The translations under genes and the position numbers were made by a program. Below are positions 27,832-36,579 of a stretch of DNA of 64,000 bases, piece after piece. This DNA is from Paracoccus tibetensis. Lineage in GTDB: Bacteria; Pseudomonadota; Alphaproteobacteria; Rhodobacterales; Rhodobacteraceae. Position 1 is the first letter of the stretch; the number at the start of each line of letters is the position of its first letter. Where the stretch lies: positions 29,990-93,989 of the forward strand of contig NZ_FMVT01000013.1 of assembly GCF_900102505.1 (NCBI RefSeq), read 5' to 3'. The notes beneath the pieces are model-generated. The model did no database searches and was not told where the DNA came from. It worked only from the letters and a program-made list of their open reading frames with translations.

Positions 27832-30800
27832 TCAGCGCCAGGCTTCGAGGTCCGGCGCAAAACGGGCACGCAGATAATTCGCCAGTTCGGCGATCCGCGC
27901 CTGGTCCAGTTCGGCGCCAAAGGCCGGCATGTCGCGCAGAGGCAGAGACAAGGGCGCCTCGATCCCGTCCCGAATAACGCCGATCACCGCGTCTGGCTGC
28001 GGCGCGCGGATCGCCGAAGACATCGTCAGCGGCACTTGCGCTGCTGTCTCGGCACCCGACAGGCCGGGCAGGTGGCAGCTGGCGCAGGCGGCTTCGAACA
28101 GGCGCGAGGTCGGGCCGGGCGGCACTTCCGCCTCGATTCGGGGCAGCGGCGGGGCGTCGGTCACCTGACTGGCGAGGTAAGTCGCCATCGCCTGAATATC
28201 GGCATCCGGCACCGCGCCGAGGCTGGCGACGATCTCGGCCATTTTGCCCGAGGCGCTGGCGATGCCCGGTGCATGACCGTCCCGCAGATAAGCGGCAAAG
28301 GCGGGCTGATCCCAGCCCCGCGCCCCTGCCTCGGGCCCCGCCAGGGGCGGCGCCCAGTCCGTGCCGACCATCGCACCGGCAAAGGCGCGGGAGGCATCCT
28401 CGGCGCCAAGGGCGTTTCGCGGCGTGTGGCAGGCGCTGCAATGGCCGGCCGCCTTGACCAGGTAGCGGCCGCGATTCCACGCCTCGCTCTGCGCCGGATC
28501 GGGGGTCAGCGGCGCCGGGTCATGGAACATGGCGTTCCAGACGGCGTTCACGGGTCGCAGGTTGACCGGCGTCAGCATCGCAGCGCGGGGCGTTTCCGCC
28601 CGCACCGGCGGCAGCGTCTGGAGATAGGCATAGAGTGCCTGCATGTCGCCATCGTCGATCCGCGCGAAGTTCGTGTAGGGAAATGCGGGATAGAGGTTCT
28701 TGCCGTCGCGGCTGATCCCGTGGCGCATCGCCCGCTCGAAGGCAGCATAGGACCACTGGCCAAGCCCGGTCTGCGGGTCAGGCGTCAGGTTCGTGCTGTA
28801 GACGGTGCCGAAGGGCGTTTCCATAGGCCGGCCGCCGGCAGAGGGCGCACCGCTTTGGGCCGTATGGCAGCCGGCACAGTTTGCTGCGCCGAAGACTTCG
28901 GCACCCCGGGCCAGCGTCTCAGAAGTGAACTGCGACGGCGATGGCGCTCGACTGAGCGGGATCGCCGAATGCAGCGGCAGCGCCAGCGCGCCGGCGGTCA
29001 GCGCCCCGCCAAGTGCCGCGATGCCGCGCCAGCGCCGCTTGCGCACCGGGCGCGGCGGGGCTGGTAGCGCCGCCGCGACGTTCGCGGCCAGCGCGGCGCG
29101 CAGCTTTTCGGGGGTGAAGGGCGCCTCGCGCAGGCGGATGCCGGTGGCGTCGAAGATCGCGTTCGCGATGGCGGCGGCGGCCGGCACGGCGGCGCTTTCG
29201 CCGACGCCGAGCGCCGGATCGCCCGGCCGCTCGACCAGCATCGTCCGGATCTCGGGAACCTGCGCAAAGCTCTGGATCGGATAGCTGGCCCAGCTTTTCG
29301 CGACCGGCGCGATGGCGTCGAAGGTGACCTCTTCGGTCAGGGTGCGGCTGGCGGTCTGGATGACGTTGCCATGGATCTGCGCGCGCACGCCGTCCGGATT
29401 GATGACGAGGCCCTGATCCTGCCCCACAAAGACACGGGTCAGCGTGACCTCGCCCGTTTCGGTGTCGACGGCCACGTCGCAGACCCAGGCCGCCGAGGCC
29501 GCCGCGGTTCCCGGAAAGGCGCCATGGACATAGGTGGCATAGGCAAAGCCCTGACCATAGGCCATCCGGCCCTGCCGCCTGAGGCGCGGACCGCGGCCAG
29601 ACTGCCAGCCGGCCTCGTCCGCGGTGCGGCGGACGAGATCGGCCTGCCGGGGATCGTCCAGATGACGCAGGCGGAACGCGACCGGATCCTCGCCCGCCTC
29701 ATGCGCCAGCTCGTCGATGAAGCTCTCATGGGCGAAGGTGTTGGGCAGGGCCGAGACGCCGCGCATCCAGGCCGCCCGCACGATGGGCGCCAGATCGTGG
29801 CAGGTGATGCGCTTGTGCGGCACGCGGTAGGGCGGCACGATGGTCCGATCGCCCATCATCGCATGATGCGGCTCGGGCGAGATGCGGCCGGTCAGCAGCA
29901 GCGCCAGGTTCGGCCCCCGGTTCGAGGGATACCAGCTGTCGAAGCCATAGGCATGAAGATCGCCCGAGAGGCCGATGCCGCCTTGCACCTCCATCAACTG
30001 GGCAGCGCCCTTCGGCTCCCACAGATGTTCCTGGGCGCGGGTCAGTTGCACCCGGACCGGACGGCGGACGGCGCGCGACAGCAGCAGGGCATCGCCACAG
30101 ACATCATCAGCGCAGTTGCGGCCATAGCACCCCGCGGCCTGCAGGCGCCGCACCTCGAGCTGTTCGGGGGCAAGACCGACCAGCAGCGCCAGATCGCCCT
30201 GAAGCATGTGCGGGTTCTGTGTTCCCGACCAAACCACCGGCGCGCCGTCCTGCCAGTCCGCCACGCCGCAGGAAGGCCCGATCGAGCCATGCTCGTGGAA
30301 GGGCCACAGATAGGTGCGCGCCAGCGTGCTGTGGCATTCAGCAAGGCCACGGGGAAAGTCCCCGGTGCTGTCCAGTAGGCGCGGAGTGGACGGCTGGTCC
30401 TTGATCGTCTGCGCCAGCGGCTCCATCGGCGGCAGTGGCGGCGGCATGCGCCAATCGACACGCAGCGCCTCGGCGATCGCCTGCGCCTGCTGCGGGGTCT
30501 CGGCGACGACGCCGACGAAATCGCCCTCGACCACGATGTCGACCAGGCCGGGCATCCCCTGGACCGAGGCTCGGTCGACCCCGATCAGGCTGCGCCCGAC
30601 GAAATCGCCGCTGTCGCGCCCGGCATAAGGCGGGCGCAGGACGTGGCCGTGCAGCATCCCGTCAAGGCGCAGGTCATGGATATAGGTGAAGGCGCCGGTC
30701 AGCTTGGCAGGGAGGTCCACGCGCCCCATCGGCCGCCCGACGATGCGATAGTCGGCCGGGTCCTTCACCGGCACCTCGAGGTCCAGCCGCATCGTCAGCT

Positions 30801-31224
30801 GCGTGCCGGCAATCAGGGGACCATAGTGGATCGAGGCGTCGCGCCAGTGCACCGCACCGCCCTCGGTGGTGATCTCCGCGGCCGGCGCGTTGAACTGCCG
30901 GGCGGCAAGGCCCGCAAGCGCTTGCCGGGCCTGCGCGGCCGCTAAGCGCAAAGGATGTGCGGCGACCTGGATCGTCTCGGAGGCGATGGTCGGGCCCTGG
31001 TTGGGTGTGCTAGCGGTATCGCCAAGGACGATCCGCACATCGCTCAGCGGCAGGTCCAGCTCTTCCGCGACGATCTGGGCCAGCGCAGTTTCGATCCCGG
31101 TGCCCAGATCGACATGGCCGTTCCGGGCGGTGACGCGGCCCGTCTCGTCAATCTGAAGAAAGCTGATGCGCCCCTCGGGACGATCGTCGAAGATTGACAG
31201 CAGGCCGGGCAGCGGCTCAGACAT
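27832..31224 (-). CDS. nicB: Nicotinate dehydrogenase subunit B: molybdopterin subunit fused to tri-haem cytochrome c
   Basis: 1130 residues from the ATG at 31224, overlapping nicA by 8 bases. Residues 1-700 are the xanthine-dehydrogenase-type molybdenum subunit (RNGHVDLGTGIETALAQIVAEEL, GRPMGRVDLPAKLTGAFTYIHDL, FVGQDQGLVINPDGVRAQIHGNVIQT, then GVGESAAVPAAAAIANAI). A single membrane segment follows near 725-745 (GIAALGGALTAGALALPLHS). The C-terminal 350 residues hold three haem c motifs: CAGCH at 783, CSACH at 929 and CASCH at 1047. With NicA it hydroxylates nicotinate at C6 and passes electrons to the respiratory chain rather than to NAD. Same architecture as Pseudomonas NicB. Confidence 0.93.
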   Translation of the reverse strand: MSEPLPGLLSIFDDRPEGRISFLQIDETGRVTARNGHVDLGTGIETALAQIVAEELDLPLSDVRIVLGDTASTPNQGPTIASETIQVAAHPLRLAAAQARQALAGLAARQFNAPAAEITTEGGAVHWRDASIHYGPLIAGTQLTMRLDLEVPVKDPADYRIVGRPMGRVDLPAKLTGAFTYIHDLRLDGMLHGHVLRPPYAGRDSGDFVGRSLIGVDRASVQGMPGLVDIVVEGDFVGVVAETPQQAQAIAEALRVDWRMPPPLPPMEPLAQTIKDQPSTPRLLDSTGDFPRGLAECHSTLARTYLWPFHEHGSIGPSCGVADWQDGAPVVWSGTQNPHMLQGDLALLVGLAPEQLEVRRLQAAGCYGRNCADDVCGDALLLSRAVRRPVRVQLTRAQEHLWEPKGAAQLMEVQGGIGLSGDLHAYGFDSWYPSNRGPNLALLLTGRISPEPHHAMMGDRTIVPPYRVPHKRITCHDLAPIVRAAWMRGVSALPNTFAHESFIDELAHEAGEDPVAFRLRHLDDPRQADLVRRTADEAGWQSGRGPRLRRQGRMAYGQGFAYATYVHGAFPGTAAASAAWVCDVAVDTETGEVTLTRVFVGQDQGLVINPDGVRAQIHGNVIQTASRTLTEEVTFDAIAPVAKSWASYPIQSFAQVPEIRTMLVERPGDPALGVGESAAVPAAAAIANAIFDATGIRLREAPFTPEKLRAALAANVAAALPAPPRPVRKRRWRGIAALGGALTAGALALPLHSAIPLSRAPSPSQFTSETLARGAEVFGAANCAGCHTAQSGAPSAGGRPMETPFGTVYSTNLTPDPQTGLGQWSYAAFERAMRHGISRDGKNLYPAFPYTNFARIDDGDMQALYAYLQTLPPVRAETPRAAMLTPVNLRPVNAVWNAMFHDPAPLTPDPAQSEAWNRGRYLVKAAGHCSACHTPRNALGAEDASRAFAGAMVGTDWAPPLAGPEAGARGWDQPAFAAYLRDGHAPGIASASGKMAEIVASLGAVPDADIQAMATYLASQVTDAPPLPRIEAEVPPGPTSRLFEAACASCHLPGLSGAETAAQVPLTMSSAIRAPQPDAVIGVIRDGIEAPLSLPLRDMPAFGAELDQARIAELANYLRARFAPDLEAWR

Positions 31225-31702
31225 CGGCCGCCTCGGCCATGCGGCGGGCGGCGTGGCGGACCGAGGCGACAATCTCGAGATGGGTGCCGCAGCGGCACAG
31301 GTTGTCGCGTAGCGCCTGCCGGATCTCGGCTTCGGTCGGGTCGGGATTGCGGGCCAGCAGCGCCACCGCGGTCATCACCATGCCGTTCAGGCAATAGCCG
31401 CACTGCGCGCCCTGCCCGTCGATGAAGCCCTGCTGCACCGGATGCAGCGTGCCCGAGTCCGGAGCGGCCAGCCCCTCCAGCGTCGTGACGGCCCGCCCCT
31501 GCACCCGCGCCGCGCGCATGACGCAAGATCTGGCCGGAGCGCCGTCAACCAGCACCGTGCAGGCTCCGCACTGGCCAAGGCCGCAGCCGTATTTCGCCCC
31601 GTTCAGCTCCAGACGATCGCGCAGCACGTCCAGAAGCGTCAGCCGCGCCGCCCCTGTCACCGCGACAGCCTTTCCGTTCAGCGTAAAGTCCAGCCGCTCC
31701 AT
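31217..31702 (-). CDS. nicA: Nicotinate dehydrogenase subunit A, double [2Fe-2S] protein
   Basis: 161 residues from the ATG at 31702 (MERLDFTLNGKAVAV). The plant-type cluster ligands are C40, C45, C48 and C60 (GCGLGQCGACTVL ... C). The second, helical [2Fe-2S] domain has C101, C104, C136 and C138 (QCGYCLNG ... NLCRCG). This is the small subunit of xanthine-oxidase-type hydroxylases and partners NicB, whose start it overlaps. A separate FAD subunit is absent, as expected for the cytochrome-linked nicotinate enzyme. Confidence 0.94.
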   Translation of the reverse strand: MERLDFTLNGKAVAVTGAARLTLLDVLRDRLELNGAKYGCGLGQCGACTVLVDGAPARSCVMRAARVQGRAVTTLEGLAAPDSGTLHPVQQGFIDGQGAQCGYCLNGMVMTAVALLARNPDPTEAEIRQALRDNLCRCGTHLEIVASVRHAARRMAEAADV

Positions 31703-31919
31703 CCTCGCCCCGCGATCCAGTGCCTCATGCCTCAGCCTGCCTGATGAATCGAATGCACACAAACATTTTTCCCAACTGCCGGCGCGGCGTCCTTCTGCTG
31801 CTCGTTTTCCGGGCAGACCCACCTTGACGGGCTTGGCCGGCGACGGGCCATGGCGAACAGCGCCCTGCCGCGTTAAGGACATCTTGCCCCGCAAGGGGGC
31901 GGCGGCAAGGGAACGGCAT

Positions 31920-32351
31920 ATGACGCGGCAGGAGCTTTCGGAATACCGTCTGGACGATCAGATCGGCTTTCTGCTGCGCAAGGCGCATCAGGCCCATATC
32001 GCTATCTGCACTGAAAAGCTGGGAAATCTGCTGACTCCGGTCCAGTTCTCGACCCTGCACCGCCTGGCGACCGAGCCGGGGCCAGTGTCCCAGAACGCCC
32101 TTGGCCGCATGGTCGCAATGGATGCCGCCACGACCAAGGGCGTTGTTTCGCGCCTCAAGGAGCGGGGGCTTGTCGTCAGCCGTCCCGACGGCACGGACAA
32201 GCGGCGGCACATGCTGTCCACCACCGAGGCCGGGCGCGCGCTTCTCGCCGAGGCCGTGCCTCTGATGCAGGAGATCACCCGGCAGACGCTGGCGCCGCTT
32301 CAGCCGTATGAGCAGGACATGCTGCTGGCCCTCCTGCGCAAGATCAGCTGA
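31920..32351 (+). CDS. nicR: MarR-family regulator, NicR-like
   Basis: 143 residues from the ATG at 31920, with AAGGGA upstream. Winged helix-turn-helix at about 45-110 (LTPVQFSTLHRLATEPGPVSQNALGRMVAMDAATTKGVVSRLKERGLV, wing DGTDKRRHML). It is divergent from nicAB and in front of nicEDXF, exactly where Pseudomonas NicR lies. NicR represses the downstream ring-cleavage genes and responds to 6-hydroxynicotinate. The symbol is by position and similarity. Confidence 0.88.
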   Translation: MTRQELSEYRLDDQIGFLLRKAHQAHIAICTEKLGNLLTPVQFSTLHRLATEPGPVSQNALGRMVAMDAATTKGVVSRLKERGLVVSRPDGTDKRRHMLSTTEAGRALLAEAVPLMQEITRQTLAPLQPYEQDMLLALLRKIS

Positions 32352-32470
32352 GCCGCCACTGCACAGATCGCGGGCGATGCGCAAAAGTTTGGGTGCACGC
32401 ATACGATTCTTCTTGAACCTCTGGCGTACTGCGCCCTAGCCTTTGGAGACTCATCCAGAAGGCAGGACCC

Positions 32471-33220
32471 ATGAGACCCATCCGCATCGGCCAGATCGTC
32501 CCCAGCTCCAACGTGACGATGGAGACGGAAATCCCCGCGCTCTTGCGTGCCCGCGAGATGGTGGCGCCCGAGCGGTTCACCTTCCACTCTTCGCGCATGC
32601 GCATGAAGCATGTCACCCGCGAAGAACTGGCCGCGATGGATGCCGACAGCGACCGCTGCGCGCTTGAGCTGTCGGATGCCCGGGTCGATGTCATGGGCTA
32701 TGCCTGTCTTGTGGCGATCATGTCGATGGGCCATGGGTATCACTGCGCGTCGGCCGAGCGGCTGCACGGCGTCACCGCCCAGAACGACGCCGCAGCGCCG
32801 GTCATCACCTCGGCCGGTGCGCTGGTCGACGGCATCCGTGCCATCGGCGCCCGGCGGGTGGCGGTCGTCACGCCCTACATGAAGCCGCTGACCGAGATGG
32901 TCGTGGACTACATCCGCCACGAGGGGATCGAGGTCGGCGATTACCGCGCGCTGGAGATCTCGGACAATCTGGCGGTCGCGGCGCATGATCCGATGGACCT
33001 GCCGGGCATCGTGGCGGGCATGGATGTCTCGGACGTGGACGCCATCGTGCTGTCGGCCTGCGTTCAGATGCCCTCGCTGGCGGCAATCTCGACTGTCGAG
33101 GCGCAGACGCGCAAGCCGGTGATCACCGCCGCCGCCGCGACGGTCTGGGCGATGCTGCGCGCGCTGGACCTGCCGACCCGCGTGCCGGGCGGCGGGACGC
33201 TGCTGTCGGGGGCCTACTGA
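32471..33220 (+). CDS. nicE: Maleate cis-trans isomerase
   Basis: 249 residues, Asp/Glu racemase superfamily. The start RIGQIVPSSNVTMETEIPALL is diagnostic of maleate isomerase. Catalytic cysteines are C79 (VMGYACLVA) and C197 (VLSACVQMPS), each three less than the numbering I recall for Pseudomonas NicE, which fits the shorter N-terminus. It converts maleate, the product of NicF, to fumarate for the TCA cycle. The stop overlaps the nicD start by one base (TGATG). Confidence 0.94.
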   Translation: MRPIRIGQIVPSSNVTMETEIPALLRAREMVAPERFTFHSSRMRMKHVTREELAAMDADSDRCALELSDARVDVMGYACLVAIMSMGHGYHCASAERLHGVTAQNDAAAPVITSAGALVDGIRAIGARRVAVVTPYMKPLTEMVVDYIRHEGIEVGDYRALEISDNLAVAAHDPMDLPGIVAGMDVSDVDAIVLSACVQMPSLAAISTVEAQTRKPVITAAAATVWAMLRALDLPTRVPGGGTLLSGAY

Positions 33221-34011
33221 TGAGCATCACCCCACAGGGCTACAACGTCCACGCCAATGGCATCCGCCAGCACCTGATCCGCTATGCCGGGCCCGGCCCG
33301 CAGATGCTGCTGATCCCCGGCATCACCTCTCCGGCGATTACCTGGGGCTTCGTCGCCGAGCGGCTGGCCGAGCGCTACGACGTGCATGTGCTGGACGTGC
33401 GCGGACGCGGCCTCAGCGAGGCGGGCGATCTGGATTACGGCGTCGACGCGCTGGCCGATGACGCGGCGGCGCTGGTCGCGGCCTGCGGGCTGGAGAAGCC
33501 GGTGCTGCTGGGCCATTCGATGGGCGCGCGCATCGCCATCCGCGCCGAGCGGCGCGCGCCGGGCACCTTCGGCGGGCTGATCCTCGTCGATCCGCCGGTC
33601 AGCGGTCCGGGGCGGCGGGCCTATCCGTCTGCCTGGCCGTGGTATGGTGATTCGATCCGGCTGGCGCAGCGCGGCTGTTCAGCCGCCGAGATGCGCGCCT
33701 TCTGTCCGACATGGACCGACGCTCAGGTCGCGTTGCGGGCCGAGTGGCTGCACACCTGCCATTACGGCGCCATCAAGACCGCCTATGACGGCTTTCACAC
33801 CGACGACGTGCATCAGGACATGCCGCATCTCAGCCTGCCCGTCCGGCTGGTCGTCGCGGGCGGCGCCCCCGTCATCCAGCCCGAGGACCTGGCCGAGATC
33901 CAGTCCCTCATCCCGAACCTTGAGACGCGCATCGTGGACGGCGCCGGGCACATGATCCCCTGGGACGACCTGCCCGGCTTTCTGGATGCCGTCATGAATT
34001 TCAACGCATAA
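33220..34011 (+). CDS. nicD: N-formylmaleamate deformylase, alpha/beta hydrolase
   Basis: 263 residues of the alpha/beta-hydrolase fold. Nucleophile elbow GHSMG with S100, acid probably D124 (ILVDPP), and H244 (GAGHMIPWDD) form the triad. Oxyanion region is LLIPGITSPAITWGF. The beginning (YNVHANGIRQHLIRY) and RRAYPSAWPWYGDSIRLAQRG match NicD from Pseudomonas. It hydrolyses N-formylmaleamate, made by NicX, to maleamate and formate. Confidence 0.93.
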   Translation: MSITPQGYNVHANGIRQHLIRYAGPGPQMLLIPGITSPAITWGFVAERLAERYDVHVLDVRGRGLSEAGDLDYGVDALADDAAALVAACGLEKPVLLGHSMGARIAIRAERRAPGTFGGLILVDPPVSGPGRRAYPSAWPWYGDSIRLAQRGCSAAEMRAFCPTWTDAQVALRAEWLHTCHYGAIKTAYDGFHTDDVHQDMPHLSLPVRLVVAGGAPVIQPEDLAEIQSLIPNLETRIVDGAGHMIPWDDLPGFLDAVMNFNA

Positions 34012-34029
34012 CCAACAGGGAAGACGCAG

Positions 34030-35058
34030 ATGGACCATACCAGCTTCACGGAAATCTGCCTGCATCAGCTGAAGATGTCGGGCGTGCACGAGGGCGAGAA
34101 GCTGATCGTGCTGACGCAGGGCTCGGACCGGCTGGCCTATGCCGAGGCCTTCATTGCCGCGGGACAGCGGCTCGGGGCCAAGATGTATCACATGCGCCTG
34201 CCCGCGCCCCTGCCGACCGACGCTTGGGCGGTGGGCCAGACCGGCCTTGCCGCCATGCCCGATGCCGTCGAGGCGCTGAAGAACTGCGACATGCTGATCG
34301 ACTGCATCTTCCTGCTGTTCAGCCCCGAACAGTTCGCCATCCAGGCCGCCGGCACGCGCATCCTGACCGCCGTTGAGCCGCCCGAGCTGCTGGCCCGGAT
34401 GCTGCCCTATCCCGAGCTGCGCGAGAAGGTCACCATCGCCGCCGACATGCTGGACCGCGCCAAGGTCATGCGCATCACCTCGCCCCACGGGACCGACGTC
34501 ACCTACAAGCTGAACACCTACCGCACGGTGCCGGAATATGCCTGCACCGACACGCCGGGGCGGTGGGATCACTGGCCCTCGGGCTTCGTCTTCACAGGCG
34601 GGGACGATGACGGGGTGGACGGTCAGATCGTGGTGGCGCCGGGCGACATCCTGCTGCCGCAGAACCTGATGGTGCGAGAGCCGATCACCTACACGATCGA
34701 AAAGGGCTGGATCACCGACATCCGCGGCGGGCTGGAGGCCGAGATCGTCAAGGGCTACATGGCGGCCTTCAACGACAAGCGCGGCTTCGGGATGAGCCAT
34801 GTGGGCTGGGGCATGAACCCCAACGCAAAGTGGCACAATTTCGTCCCCGGCAGCTTCGAGGGCGGCATGGGCATGGAGCCGCGCAGCTTCTACGGCAATG
34901 TCATGTTCTCGACCGGGCCGAACAACGAGCTGGGCGGGCCGAACGACACGGCCTGCCACCTGGACATCCCGATGCGGAACTGCTCGCTGTTCCTCGATGA
35001 CGAGGCCGTCGTGGTCGATGGCGACATCGTCGTCAAAGAGATCCAGCTGGCCCGCTGA
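34030..35058 (+). CDS. nicX: 2,5-dihydroxypyridine 5,6-dioxygenase
   Basis: 342 residues, the size of the NicX family. The iron ligands are visible as H257 (MSHVGWGMN), H310 and D312 (CHLDIPMRN); they lie eight positions before the numbering I recall for Pseudomonas NicX (265, 318, 320), consistent with a shorter N-terminus. The enzyme uses ferrous iron and oxygen to open 2,5-dihydroxypyridine to N-formylmaleamate without a catechol-type intermediate. It follows nicD by 18 bases, with a purine-rich ribosome site (ACAGGGAAG). Confidence 0.94.
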   Translation: MDHTSFTEICLHQLKMSGVHEGEKLIVLTQGSDRLAYAEAFIAAGQRLGAKMYHMRLPAPLPTDAWAVGQTGLAAMPDAVEALKNCDMLIDCIFLLFSPEQFAIQAAGTRILTAVEPPELLARMLPYPELREKVTIAADMLDRAKVMRITSPHGTDVTYKLNTYRTVPEYACTDTPGRWDHWPSGFVFTGGDDDGVDGQIVVAPGDILLPQNLMVREPITYTIEKGWITDIRGGLEAEIVKGYMAAFNDKRGFGMSHVGWGMNPNAKWHNFVPGSFEGGMGMEPRSFYGNVMFSTGPNNELGGPNDTACHLDIPMRNCSLFLDDEAVVVDGDIVVKEIQLAR

Positions 35059-35067
35059 CACCCGCCC

Positions 35068-35091
35068 GCCCCGCGAACCGCCGCGCGGGGC
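35068..35091 (+). other. Intercistronic hairpin between nicX and nicF
   Basis: A perfect 8-bp stem (GCCCCGCG at 35068-35075, CGCGGGGC at 35084-35091) sits in the 53-base gap. It has no T-run. It may stabilise the nicX message or lower nicF expression; function is inferred. Confidence 0.5.
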
Positions 35092-35111
35092 CATCCCCTT
35101 GAGGTTCTCCC

Positions 35112-35738
35112 ATGTCCCAGGAACAGGTCTATGATCAGGCTGGCTTCGGCCGGCCGGTCCCGCGCGGGCAGCGCCCCGCCGTGCTGGTGGTCGACTTCAC
35201 CTATGGCTTCACTGACACGCGATACCCCACCGCCGCCGACATGGCCGGCCCCATCGCCGCAACGCGCGTCCTGACAAATGCCGCCCGAGCTGGCGGTTTC
35301 CCTGTCATCTACACGACCATCGCGTATCATCCAGGCGAGGTGGACAAGCTGCCTTGGCTCAAGAAGGCGACCGGCATGGCGGCGTTGCTGGAGGGCAGCC
35401 GGCTCGTGCAGATCGACGAATGCACGGGCATCCAACCGGATGATGTGGTGATCACGAAGAAGGGCGCGTCGGCCTTCTTCGGCACGTCTTTGACCGGGTT
35501 GCTGGCCGGGGCAGGCGTGGACACCCTGATCGTGACGGGCGCCACGACCTCGGGCTGCGTGCGCGCGAGCGTGGTGGACGCGGTTCAGTCGGGCTTCAAC
35601 GTCCTGGTGCCCGCCGATTGCTGCGCCGACCGAGCCGCGGCGCCGCATCAGGCCAATCTCTTTGACATGGGCCAGAAATACGCTGACGTGACGGACAGCA
35701 ACGACATCCTGACATGGCTGCACAGCCTGTCAAAGTAG
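35112..35738 (+). CDS. nicF: Maleamate amidohydrolase, isochorismatase family
   Basis: 208 residues. The cysteine-hydrolase triad can be placed at D28 (LVVDFTYGF), K117 (VITKKGASAFFGT) and C149 (TTSGCVRASVVDA). The family cis-peptide region ATTSGCV is intact. It hydrolyses maleamate to maleate and ammonia. TTGAGG upstream is the ribosome site. The gene is last in the plus-strand nic operon and is followed by a clear terminator. Confidence 0.93.
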   Translation: MSQEQVYDQAGFGRPVPRGQRPAVLVVDFTYGFTDTRYPTAADMAGPIAATRVLTNAARAGGFPVIYTTIAYHPGEVDKLPWLKKATGMAALLEGSRLVQIDECTGIQPDDVVITKKGASAFFGTSLTGLLAGAGVDTLIVTGATTSGCVRASVVDAVQSGFNVLVPADCCADRAAAPHQANLFDMGQKYADVTDSNDILTWLHSLSK

Positions 35739-35762
35739 ACAGGTGCATACATCACTCCGGCC

Positions 35763-35791
35763 AAAGCGGCTGCCGTTTCGGCAACCGCTTT
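35763..35791 (+). terminator. Rho-independent terminator after nicF
   Basis: Stem AAAGCGGCTGCCG with CGGCAACCGCTTT around a TTT loop, one mismatch, followed by CTATTTTA. It starts 25 bases after the nicF stop and closes the nicEDXF operon. Confidence 0.85.
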
Positions 35792-35835
35792 CTATTTTAC
35801 CACTAAGCCGATAAAATAGTTGGTGACATACCTGT

Positions 35836-36576
35836 ATGAACCTGTCTAAGATTTCCTGGTTCAGACAGCGGATGCGCCCCATGCTCAGGACAAAGTCCGA
35901 AAAGATCGCCAACGTGCTGGAGGCCGAGATCCGCTCGGGTTCGCTGCTCGACGGGGATGCCCTGTCCAGCGAAAGCGCCCTCGTGGAACGGTTTTCCGTC
36001 TCCCGCAGCACCGTCCGCAAAGGCTTGGGGATTTTGGCCGCGAAAGGGCTGATCCGAACAAAGGTCGGCATCGGGTCGTTCGTGACCTATGGCGGCACGG
36101 TGATCGACAGCGGCCCCGGCTGGAGTCTTGCTCTGGCCGACGCGGGCACGCGCATGGGCACGCGCATCCTGACCATCGCACGCCAGCCGATGGAACTGGA
36201 CGCCCCGGATTTTTCCGACGCCGAGGTTTTGGCGGTCGATCGCCTGCGCTTTCTGCAGGACACGGGGCGCGCGCTGACGCTGGAACGCTCACGCGTGCCG
36301 TGGCGCGACGATTTCGAACCGATCCTGACGCAGGGGCTGCAGGATGGATCGCTCAGCCGCACACTCGAAGCGCAGCGCCTCTCGCCCGCCGCGGGCGAGG
36401 AATGGGCCAATGTCCTGCCCGCTCTCGGGCCACGAGATGCCGCCCTGATGGGCCGCGAACCCGGCGAGCCAATGCTGCACCTGCGTCGCCTGACCCGTAC
36501 CGCGGCGGGCGATGTCGCTGAATATGTCGAAAGCCTGCTGGACCCGATGCTGTTCGGCCTGCATATGAGGTTCTGA
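35836..36576 (+). CDS. GntR-family regulator, HutC/UTRA subfamily
   Basis: 246 residues if the first ATG is used; ATGs at 35872 and 35881 are equally possible, as no start has a convincing ribosome site. The winged helix spans about 18-90 (SEKIANVLEAEIRSGSLLDGDALSSESALVERFSVSRSTVRKGLGILAAKGLI), followed by a UTRA-like ligand domain with LGPRDAALMGREPGEPMLHLRRLTRTAAGDVAEYVESLLDP near the end. The gene directly precedes the hydrolase-kinase-transporter operon (three bases to the next start) and is presumably its local regulator. Confidence 0.9.
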   Translation: MNLSKISWFRQRMRPMLRTKSEKIANVLEAEIRSGSLLDGDALSSESALVERFSVSRSTVRKGLGILAAKGLIRTKVGIGSFVTYGGTVIDSGPGWSLALADAGTRMGTRILTIARQPMELDAPDFSDAEVLAVDRLRFLQDTGRALTLERSRVPWRDDFEPILTQGLQDGSLSRTLEAQRLSPAAGEEWANVLPALGPRDAALMGREPGEPMLHLRRLTRTAAGDVAEYVESLLDPMLFGLHMRF

Positions 36577-36579
36577 CCG

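Noticed and set aside
33679..35094. 471-codon antisense frame over nicD/nicX
   Set aside because: NicD and NicX catalytic residues fix the coding strand; the antisense frame has no family features.
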